Source: Actinomycetes bacterium
GTDB lineage: Bacteria; Actinomycetota; Acidimicrobiia; Spongiisociales; UBA5794
Assembly: GCA_023336765.1 (NCBI GenBank)
Contig: JAMBLL010000290.1
Coordinates: 1-6,767, forward strand
Length of the DNA stretch: 6,767 nucleotides
Direction of reading: 5' to 3'
The notes beneath the pieces were generated by a model. The model searched no databases, was not told where the DNA came from, and saw only the letters and a list, made by a program, of their open reading frames with translations. Below are positions 1 to 5,174 of this stretch, piece after piece. The first letter of the stretch is position 1. Every line of letters starts with the position of its first letter. Made by a program: the position numbers and the translations under genes.

Positions 1-2013
1 CCGATCGCATCCGGTGTCGAACTCATCGTCAACGCAGCCGAGATCACCGATGATGGCACAGGTGGCGAAGACGCCAACCCCGGAGACAACTTCTCCGTCG
101 CAATAACCCCGCTCGATTCCGCTCCTGATCTAGTGATCGACAAGGACGACGGTGGCGTGACCGCAGAACTCGGAGGCACGGTCGTCTACACCCTGTCCTA
201 TGCCAATGCGGGACCCCAGGGTGCGACAGGTGTGGAGATTGAGGACACGGTGCCAGCGAACACCACGTTCGACGCAGCAGCGAGCACACCAGGATGGTCA
301 TGTGCAGACGGTGACCCTGCAGGCACACCGTGCACCTTCCCCATAGGAGCGATTCCAGGAGACAGTGCAGTCGCATTGATCGACTTCGCAGTAACCGTAA
401 GCGGGTCCACTCCTGGTGGCACGGACATCTCAAACACCGCGACCATCGCCGATGACGGCAACAACGGGCCAGACGAGAACCCGAGTGACAACACGGACAC
501 CGAGGTGACACCCGTCGATCAGTCGCCCACGGCAGACGCCGGTGGTCCGTATTCAGGTGATGAGGGTGAGGCCGTTGCCCTTGATGGAAGTGGATCAACG
601 GACGACCTGGGGATCGCCCTGTACGAATGGGACTGCACGAACGACGGCAGCATCGATGTCTCCTCAGCAAGCCCAACGGGGAACACCTGCACCTATCCAG
701 ACAACGGTTCGTACACCTTGAGACTGCGGGTGACGGATACGGGTAGCCAGACGGACGAGGACACCGCGACAGTCACCGTCAGCAACGTGGCGCCTGAGGT
801 ATCAGCGAACCCCGATGACCAGACGGTGCAATACAGCGACTACATCGCACCGGTCACCGTCACGGCAACCGATGTTGATGCCGATACGCCAGACGACATC
901 ACAACGGAATGGCAGATCGCCGGTGGATCGTTCGCAAGCGGTCTGCCCGCAGCACTTGGCCTTGACACAGTCGGCTGTACTTCAGATGGGACGACGACCA
1001 CTTGTGAGTGGACGATCGACGGCTTCGCTGACGTTCCAGCCGGTGACTACACGATCCGAGTCACCGTCGCCGATGAGGATGGAGGAAGCACCTCTGCCGA
1101 CATCCTCATGACCGTGGTAGCCGAAGACGCCTCTGTCTCGTTCGATGCTGGCAATCCGGTTGCGGTAGGTGTCGATGCGCCAGGTGGCGACAGCGAGCCG
1201 TTCACGTTGACCGTGATCGTGGAAGAGACCGAACCGGATCTACCCGCTGGTGCAGGCATGGCAGGTGACATAGGTCTCGCGAATGTGACGATGTCCTTGA
1301 GTCCTGTCGGCCCAGGCTCATCGGTCCCTGGCGTATGTGCTCCATCAGGAACCTCAGGTACGGGCTACGACGCGGCACTCACTGTGGACTGCACGTTCGA
1401 TGACGTCCCCGTCAACACCTACGTGGTCACGGTGACCGTCGATGGTGACTACTACACAGGAGCAGGTGAGGACGTCTTAGTCGTGTACGACCCGAGCCTC
1501 GGATTCACCACCGGCGGTGGCTGGTTCTACTGGCCAGACACGGCGGACGAGGCCACTGGATACCAGGGAGACAAGACGAACTTCGGATACACCATGAAGT
1601 ACAACAAGAAGGGTCAGAAGGTCAAGGGCAACCTCCTCATGATCCGACACCTGGCCGACGGCACGATCTATAGGGTCAAGTCGAACGCACTCAACGGGTT
1701 GGCGATCGGCACAGGCAACGACGGTGAGGACTTCGGTTGGGCATCGTTCTCCGGCAAGTCGACCTACAGGGAGCCTGGCTGGGCCGACGCAGTCGGGAAT
1801 CACACCTTCATCGTGTACGTCGAGGACCACGGGACGTCAGGAGCTGATGTCGACAGGTTCTGGATCGAGATCCGTGACAAGGACGGGGCCGTGATCACCG
1901 CGTCATCGATGTTGGCATCGGCAAGTACCAACGCCGTCCTCCTTGGTGGAGGCAATATCGTGGTACCACATGATGGTGGAGACGGCAAAGGCAAAGGCAA
2001 AGGCAAGCCGTGA
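1..2013 (+). CDS. Secreted/surface multidomain protein, C-terminal part (DUF11, PKD and Ig-like domains, GGGWF-type end domain); 5' partial
   Basis: The reading frame is open from the first base, so the start and any signal peptide lie outside the window; 670 residues are visible. Residues 1-42 are the end of one DUF11-type repeat (NAAEITDDGTG...NPGDN). Residues 42-170 are a full DUF11 repeat (DLVIDKDDGG, YTLSYANAGP, ISNTATI). Residues 174-263 are a PKD domain (PTADAGGPYSGDEG, LDGSGSTDD, YTLRLRVTD). Two further Ig-like segments cover about 264-376 and 377-497. Residues 500-648 form a basic GGGWF-type domain (TTGGGWFYWP, NFGYTMKYNKKGQKVKGN) resembling the end domain of large actinobacterial and chloroflexal surface proteins. 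The protein ends in GKGKGKGKP. It has eight cysteines, two in each of the four Ig-like segments (101/111, 212/230, 326/335, 446/464), and none in the end domain. No LPXTG motif or C-terminal membrane helix is present. It probably acts outside the cell as an adhesin or sheath-like protein. Thirty nucleotides separate it from the first collar gene, so cotranscription is likely. Domain calls are firm; the role is inferred. Confidence 0.88.
   Translation, partial: PIASGVELIVNAAEITDDGTGGEDANPGDNFSVAITPLDSAPDLVIDKDDGGVTAELGGTVVYTLSYANAGPQGATGVEIEDTVPANTTFDAAASTPGWSCADGDPAGTPCTFPIGAIPGDSAVALIDFAVTVSGSTPGGTDISNTATIADDGNNGPDENPSDNTDTEVTPVDQSPTADAGGPYSGDEGEAVALDGSGSTDDLGIALYEWDCTNDGSIDVSSASPTGNTCTYPDNGSYTLRLRVTDTGSQTDEDTATVTVSNVAPEVSANPDDQTVQYSDYIAPVTVTATDVDADTPDDITTEWQIAGGSFASGLPAALGLDTVGCTSDGTTTTCEWTIDGFADVPAGDYTIRVTVADEDGGSTSADILMTVVAEDASVSFDAGNPVAVGVDAPGGDSEPFTLTVIVEETEPDLPAGAGMAGDIGLANVTMSLSPVGPGSSVPGVCAPSGTSGTGYDAALTVDCTFDDVPVNTYVVTVTVDGDYYTGAGEDVLVVYDPSLGFTTGGGWFYWPDTADEATGYQGDKTNFGYTMKYNKKGQKVKGNLLMIRHLADGTIYRVKSNALNGLAIGTGNDGEDFGWASFSGKSTYREPGWADAVGNHTFIVYVEDHGTSGADVDRFWIEIRDKDGAVITASSMLASASTNAVLLGGGNIVVPHDGGDGKGKGKGKP
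1984..2007 (+). repeat. Hexanucleotide repeat encoding (Gly-Lys)4 tail
   Basis: Three copies of GGCAAA and one of GGCAAG run in tandem just before the stop codon of the surface protein and encode GKGKGKGK. The unit is a multiple of three, so slippage would change tail length without shifting frame. The tail is strongly basic, in contrast to the acidic Ig-like domains before it. Confidence 0.85.
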
Positions 2014-2030
2014 CAGCACAGAATCTGACG

Positions 2031-2036
2031 AGGAGG
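2031..2036 (+). promoter_or_regulatory. Strong ribosome binding site of collar gene 1
   Basis: AGGAGG lies 7 nt before the ATG at 2044 and fixes that start. The 30-nt spacer from the upstream stop has no convincing promoter, which supports cotranscription with the surface protein. Confidence 0.8.
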
Positions 2037-2043
2037 AACTGAG

Positions 2044-2565
2044 ATGTCCGAACCATTCCTGGCCGAGATCAAGATCGTGGGTTTCAACTTCCCCCCGCGG
2101 GGTTGGGCCTTCTGCGACGGTCAGTTGCTGCCGATAAACCAGAACCAGTCGCTCTTCTCGCTGCTGGGAACGACCTATGGAGGCGATGGGCGCACGAGCT
2201 TCGCTCTTCCGGACCTGAGAGGTCGGACTCCGCTCCATGTTGGCAACAGCACCACGCCTGGTTCCGTGAATCACGGCCAGGGCCAGAAGAGCGGCGAGGA
2301 GACACACGTCGTGACAACCACTGAGATGCCGGGCCACGATCACTCCGTTGCTGCGAACTCAGCATCAGCGACGTCCGACGAGCCAGCAGGCAATCTGCCC
2401 GCACGCGCTAGTTTCGACGCATACCGGAGTCCATCGGCACTCGGAGCCTTTGCGTCTGAGACCGTTTCACATGCTGGTGGTGGTACGAGTCATGACAACA
2501 TGCAACCCTGGCTGGCGCTCAATTTCTGTATCGCCCTGCAGGGTCTATTCCCGTCGCGAAACTGA
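2044..2565 (+). CDS. Phage tail collar domain protein, MdpB-like (paralogue 1 of 3)
   Basis: This 173-residue protein has a complete phage tail collar domain (Pfam Tail Collar family) at about residues 5-62, with the family signatures RGWAFCDGQLLPI (19-31), LGTTYGGDGRT (41-51) and LPDLRGR (55-61). An HDH motif (98-100) matches the HxH position that binds metal at the trimer axis in phage tail fibres such as T4 gp12/gp37. A His-Asp-Asn-Met-Gln-Pro segment (150-155) precedes the end ALQGLFPSRN. The middle (about 101-148) is low in conservation and rich in Ala and Ser. The length is usual for stand-alone microcystin-dependent-protein (MdpB) relatives found in bacterial chromosomes. No signal peptide is visible, so export would need a non-Sec route or another partner. 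In phages, collar domains sit on tail fibres; the role of the free-standing bacterial form is not established. Confidence 0.92.
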   Translation: MSEPFLAEIKIVGFNFPPRGWAFCDGQLLPINQNQSLFSLLGTTYGGDGRTSFALPDLRGRTPLHVGNSTTPGSVNHGQGQKSGEETHVVTTTEMPGHDHSVAANSASATSDEPAGNLPARASFDAYRSPSALGAFASETVSHAGGGTSHDNMQPWLALNFCIALQGLFPSRN

Positions 2566-2575
2566 GGAGATAACG

Positions 2576-3091
2576 ATGTCTGAGCCGTTCGTGGGAGAAA
2601 TAAGAATGTTCGCCGGCAATTTCGCACCTCGTAGTTGGGCCTTCTGTGACGGTCAGTTGCTTGCGATCTCGCAGAACGATGCGCTGTTCAGCCTCTTGGG
2701 AACCATATACGGTGGAGATGGTCGGACAACCTTCGGCTTGCCCGACCTGCGTGGTCGCGTTCCGGTCCATGCCGGCACCGGTCCTGGCTTGTCCAACCGG
2801 CGCCTCGGCTCCAAGTCGGGATCAGAGTCCGTCACGCTCGTGTCAACCCAATTGCCGTCACACACGCACGCGCTTCAGGGCAGCGGCGATGCTGCCACAA
2901 CGCCGGACCCGTCCGGCAACGTGTTCGCTCGTTCCTCCGGCGACGCCTACGGGTCAGATCTCTCGGCGAGCAACATGAACGCCGCTGCAGTGGGCAATAG
3001 CGGAGGAGGGCAGGCACACACCAACCTGATGCCATCGCTGGTTGTCAATTTCATAGTGGCACTGTTCGGTGTCTACCCGAGTCGGAACTGA
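2576..3091 (+). CDS. Phage tail collar domain protein, MdpB-like (paralogue 2 of 3)
   Basis: This is a 171-residue collar protein. The frame is open upstream to an ATG at 2348, but the start at 2576 is chosen because AGGAG (2565-2569) lies 6 nt before it and because the product then begins MSEPF like both neighbours. Signatures are FCDGQLLAI (23-31), LGTIYGGDGRTTF (41-53), LPDLRGR (55-61), PSHTH (94-98), AHTNLMP (147-153) and the end FGVYPSRN. It differs from paralogues 1 and 3 in the collar (RSWAF for RGWAF, LAI for LPI) and in the NMQP box (LMP here), and its middle is Ser/Gly/Ala rich. The stop codon of paralogue 1 overlaps its ribosome binding site, giving a 10-nt gap, so the two are very likely translated from one message. 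Confidence 0.92.
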   Translation: MSEPFVGEIRMFAGNFAPRSWAFCDGQLLAISQNDALFSLLGTIYGGDGRTTFGLPDLRGRVPVHAGTGPGLSNRRLGSKSGSESVTLVSTQLPSHTHALQGSGDAATTPDPSGNVFARSSGDAYGSDLSASNMNAAAVGNSGGGQAHTNLMPSLVVNFIVALFGVYPSRN

Positions 3092-3103
3092 GGGGGAATA
3101 GAT

Positions 3104-3613
3104 ATGTCAGAACCTTTCATCGCAGAGATCCGCATCTTTGGAGGCAACTTCGCTCCCCGCGGCTGGGCGTTCTGCAACGGCCAGTTGCTGCCCATTGCCC
3201 AGAACACCGCCCTGTTCGCGTTGATCGGAACCACCTACGGGGGTGATGGGCGCACCACAACGGCGCTTCCGAATCTCCAGGGTCGGAGTCCGATGCACGC
3301 TGGTCGTGGTCCCGGACTGACCGATCGTCGTCTCGGAGAAAGGGACGGAGCCGAGTCGGTCGTGCTTGCCGAGTCTCAGATACCCAGCCACAGCCACCAA
3401 CTGGTTGGCACTGAGGAGGATGTCGATGGGTCCTCGCCCGTGGGCAATTACCTGGGGGTCGGCAATGATCTCTACTCAGCGAGCGATGGCTCGACTCTTG
3501 CAGGCTCATCACTCCCAAACACGGGCAGTAGCCAGGCACACAACAACATGCAGCCCTATCTCACCTTGAACTTCATCATCGCGCTTCAGGGCGTGTTTCC
3601 GTCGCGCAACTGA
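3104..3613 (+). CDS. Phage tail collar domain protein, MdpB-like (paralogue 3 of 3)
   Basis: This 169-residue collar protein starts at an ATG preceded by AGGGGGA (3091-3097), whose first base is the last base of the previous stop codon; the intergenic gap is 12 nt. Signatures are RGWAFCNGQLLPI (19-31), IGTTYGGDGRT (41-51), LPNLQGR (55-61), PSHSH (94-98), AHNNMQPYLTLNF (145-157) and the end ALQGVFPSRN. In the collar and at the C-terminus it resembles paralogue 1; in residues 65-98 (HAGRGPGLTDRRLG) it resembles paralogue 2, so the three look like mosaics of one family. The middle (about 99-144) is acidic and unique, with EEDVDGSSPVGNY. As for the others, no export signal or transmembrane segment is visible. 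Confidence 0.92.
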   Translation: MSEPFIAEIRIFGGNFAPRGWAFCNGQLLPIAQNTALFALIGTTYGGDGRTTTALPNLQGRSPMHAGRGPGLTDRRLGERDGAESVVLAESQIPSHSHQLVGTEEDVDGSSPVGNYLGVGNDLYSASDGSTLAGSSLPNTGSSQAHNNMQPYLTLNFIIALQGVFPSRN

Positions 3614-3631
3614 TCGGTGCCCTTGAAGAGC

Positions 3632-4114
3632 ATGGATTTGCGACCCGTGAGTATTTCGGACGACAGGTTTCTATTCGCCCTGTACGAGTCGACACGTGCC
3701 ACAGAGATGGCTCTCGTGCTGTGGTCGGATGATCAGAAACGAGACTTCTTAAAAGGGCAGTTCGAAGCCCAACGGACGGACTACGTCACCAGGTTCCCCG
3801 ATGCCAAGCACAGCATTGTCATCGCCGATGATGAACACATCGGCCGTATCTGGATCGACCGGAGGGCAGGCGAGATCCGACTACTCGATATCGCCATCCT
3901 TCCGCGATGGCAGAATGCAGGGGTCGGGACCGCACTTGTCGAACAACTACAGCAGCAAGCCACTGAGGCGGGGTTACCGCTGCGCCACTCCGTTCATACG
4001 ACCAACCGAGATGCTCTGCGTTTCTACCAACGACTCGATTTCGTCGTAGTCGAGGATTTCGAGACTCATGTGCTGATGGAGTGGAACCCGGGCGTTAGCC
4101 CGACAGACGGTTGA
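3632..4114 (+). CDS. GNAT family N-acetyltransferase
   Basis: This is a 160-residue single-domain GNAT fold protein. The acetyl-CoA loop of motif A is QNAGVG (94-99), after the beta strand IRLLDIAIL (82-90); motif B is NRDALRFYQRLDF (125-137) and the last strand is HVLMEW. The start MDLRPVSISDDRFLFALYEST matches the usual beginning of this GNAT subgroup. The ATG at 3632 was preferred over an in-frame GTG at 3617 for that reason; neither has a well-spaced ribosome binding site, and translation may depend on reinitiation after the collar 3 stop 18 nt upstream. GNAT enzymes move an acetyl group from acetyl-CoA to an amine. From my knowledge of the family, this subgroup often lies beside collar genes and DUF6916 genes, so a product of this operon could be its substrate. 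That link is inference. Its last 20 nt overlap the convergent DUF6916 gene. Confidence 0.88.
   Translation: MDLRPVSISDDRFLFALYESTRATEMALVLWSDDQKRDFLKGQFEAQRTDYVTRFPDAKHSIVIADDEHIGRIWIDRRAGEIRLLDIAILPRWQNAGVGTALVEQLQQQATEAGLPLRHSVHTTNRDALRFYQRLDFVVVEDFETHVLMEWNPGVSPTDG
4089..4102. terminator. Possible bidirectional stem-loop at the convergent gene ends
   Basis: CGGGC (4089-4093), loop GTTA and GCCCG (4098-4102) form a 5-bp GC-only stem inside the region where the GNAT and DUF6916 genes overlap; the loop contains the DUF6916 stop codon. Neither strand has a T-run after the stem, so it would be an I-shaped terminator at best, and a 5-bp stem is weak. Confidence 0.25.
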
Positions 4115-4403
4115 AGACAGCCTCGTAGGTGCGGCCGGTGTCGTCGGCGGCGATCGGAACGAGGAACAGAGTGAGTCCCCCGAGTTCTGCGTGATCCAGA
4201 GCATACGTCGCCTGGACCAACGCGGGATCTGCTGGGCCACGAAAGAGGACCGAGAAGCTGCGACTCTCGTCGACCCCTGCGGGACCGCTTTGCAGGTAAC
4301 TCGCCTCGAGGAGAACAAGATCAAACGGTGGCTCGCCGGACACGGTGAATGAGTCACCAACGACGGCATCGAGGTCGTTGCGAACGATATCTGCAAGGTC
4401 CAC
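4095..4403 (-). CDS. DUF6916 family protein
   Basis: This is a 102-residue protein of unknown function. Family-like elements are VVGDSFTV (14-21), FSVLFRGPADPALVQATYALDH (50-71, with Arg55, Gly56, Pro57, Gln64, Tyr67, His71), LTLFLVPI (77-84) and G90 followed by YEAVFNR (93-99). The GTG start at 4403 is chosen because AGGAG lies 5 nt upstream and because the family domain begins within a few residues. The frame remains open for 57 more codons to an ATG at 4574, but that stretch shows no family similarity. No signal peptide, membrane helix or catalytic motif is evident. As I recall the family, these proteins often sit beside tail-collar genes, usually on the same strand; here the gene is inverted and converges on GNAT. 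It also lies downstream of acnX on its own strand, across a 327-nt gap, so it probably has its own promoter. Confidence 0.82.
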   Translation of the reverse strand: MDLADIVRNDLDAVVGDSFTVSGEPPFDLVLLEASYLQSGPAGVDESRSFSVLFRGPADPALVQATYALDHAELGGLTLFLVPIAADDTGRTYEAVFNRLSG

Positions 4404-4730
4404 TGGAACTCCTATGATGTCCACCGATTCGCCTGTTCGGTCCAACACCGAGCCTACCAACCGCGGTCGTCCTAGGACCTCGATCCAAGAGGTGTGGGAC
4501 GTTGATAGCCCCATAGCCAACCGGTGCAATGGCTTCCAAAGATCAGAGGCTGCACCCTTTGGATGCGGTCGCACAGAGTGTCTGTCCGCCTTTCAAGGGG
4601 GACGGCAGAGGAGCGTCAGCGACGATGCAGGGGGATAACGCGATAGCCCACGGGTCTTGTGCCGCTTGTGCATCCCCCACGAGAAGGGTGATGGTCGCTC
4701 AACGGAGAACTGCTCGCAGGATCGTCTCGG
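4404..4730. other. Gene-free spacer between DUF6916 and acnX small subunit
   Basis: No reading frame here has family similarity or a good ribosome binding site. The - strand frame upstream of DUF6916 stays open to 4574, and two short + frames cross the region; all look incidental. The spacer should hold the end of the acnX transcript and the DUF6916 promoter, but no clear -35/-10 pair is seen. The best is TTGAAA on the - strand (about 4590-4595), with no recognisable -10 at 17 nt. It also holds a perfect 10-bp palindrome GTCCTAGGAC (4469-4478), a 7-nt direct repeat CTTGTGC (4656-4662 and 4665-4671) and the inverted repeat listed separately. Confidence 0.55.
4630..4678. repeat. Inverted repeat GGGGGAT / ATCCCCC
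   Basis: GGGGGAT (4630-4636) and ATCCCCC (4672-4678) are perfect 7-bp inverted arms around 35 nt, lying 52-101 nt beyond the acnX small-subunit stop on the - strand. The loop carries the CTTGTGC direct repeat. No T-run follows, so a Rho-independent terminator is not shown; it could be a transcript-end structure or a chance pair. Confidence 0.35.
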
Positions 4731-5174
4731 CTAACTTCGTCTGATCCAAAGCGATCGCGGTTCGATGCGGACCAGGTCACCGGTACTGACGGAAAACGTG
4801 GAGTCCGGGTCGGTGATCACCACGGGAGTAACGAGACCGTATATCTCTTCAGCCACGAACGACCCCAGCGCCAGGATCTCATCAGGTTCCCTGAGCACGA
4901 ATGCCGCTGGCGCTGTGCCAAGGCGAACAGCTTCGGCGAGCACGGATGATGCGGAGCTCGAACCTCGTCCCGACTGCATGAACACGACTGTGCCACTGAG
5001 GCACACTCCGCGCTGCGGGTGACGCTGATCGATGATGATGCCCGTCAAGGCATCGAGACCACCCCAGAGGCTCAGGGGCTCGTCGAGCACAAGGGCAGGC
5101 CCCGAGGCGCTGCCACTGACAACGTCGGTCACGCTCAGTTGCTCCGCGGAGGGAGAGCCGGGTTCAGTCTGCAC
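4731..5174 (-). CDS. Aconitase X small (swivel, DUF126-like) subunit
   Basis: This 147-residue protein matches the small subunit of two-subunit aconitase X. Signatures are GPALVLDEPLSLWGGLD (25-41), IIIDQRHPQRG (46-56), SGRGSSSASSVLAE (68-81) and TAPAAFVLREPDEILALG (87-104). The Ser-rich loop and IIDxxHP motif are hallmarks of the swivelling domain that closes on the large-subunit active site. It follows the large subunit on the same strand with an 11-nt overlap. The start is uncertain: GTG at 5174 has GAGGGG about 10 nt upstream and was chosen; ATG at 5192 has no ribosome binding site; GTG at 5132 has GGAG 9 nt upstream and would begin right at the conserved domain. The overlap suggests translational coupling and 1:1 subunit production. 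Substrate cannot be told from this subunit. Confidence 0.88.
   Translation of the reverse strand: MQTEPGSPSAEQLSVTDVVSGSASGPALVLDEPLSLWGGLDALTGIIIDQRHPQRGVCLSGTVVFMQSGRGSSSASSVLAEAVRLGTAPAAFVLREPDEILALGSFVAEEIYGLVTPVVITDPDSTFSVSTGDLVRIEPRSLWIRRS

Noticed and set aside
44..676. Long - strand frame (210 codons) opposite the surface protein
   Set aside because: Its Arg/Cys/His/Leu-rich composition is typical of a reverse-strand shadow, while the + strand encodes clear DUF11 and PKD domains.
2348..2575. 76-codon extension of collar gene 2
   Set aside because: It lies entirely within collar gene 1 in another frame; the ATG at 2576 has its own ribosome binding site and gives the shared MSEPF start.
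2044..3613. Prophage remnant
   Set aside because: Only collar-type genes are present, all intact and evenly spaced in an operon; no other phage structural, lysis or integration gene or att-like repeat is visible.
2044..3613. Microcystin biosynthesis link through the MdpB name
   Set aside because: The family name comes from microcystin-dependent expression in a cyanobacterium; no NRPS/PKS gene is in the window.
4469..4478. Perfect 10-bp palindrome GTCCTAGGAC as a DUF6916 operator
   Set aside because: A 10-bp palindrome is expected several times by chance in a window of this size, and no promoter was seen next to it.
4404..4574. 57-codon N-terminal extension of the DUF6916 gene
   Set aside because: The frame is open to an ATG at 4574, but a GTG at 4403 has AGGAG at 5 nt and the conserved domain starts just after it; the extension shows no family similarity.
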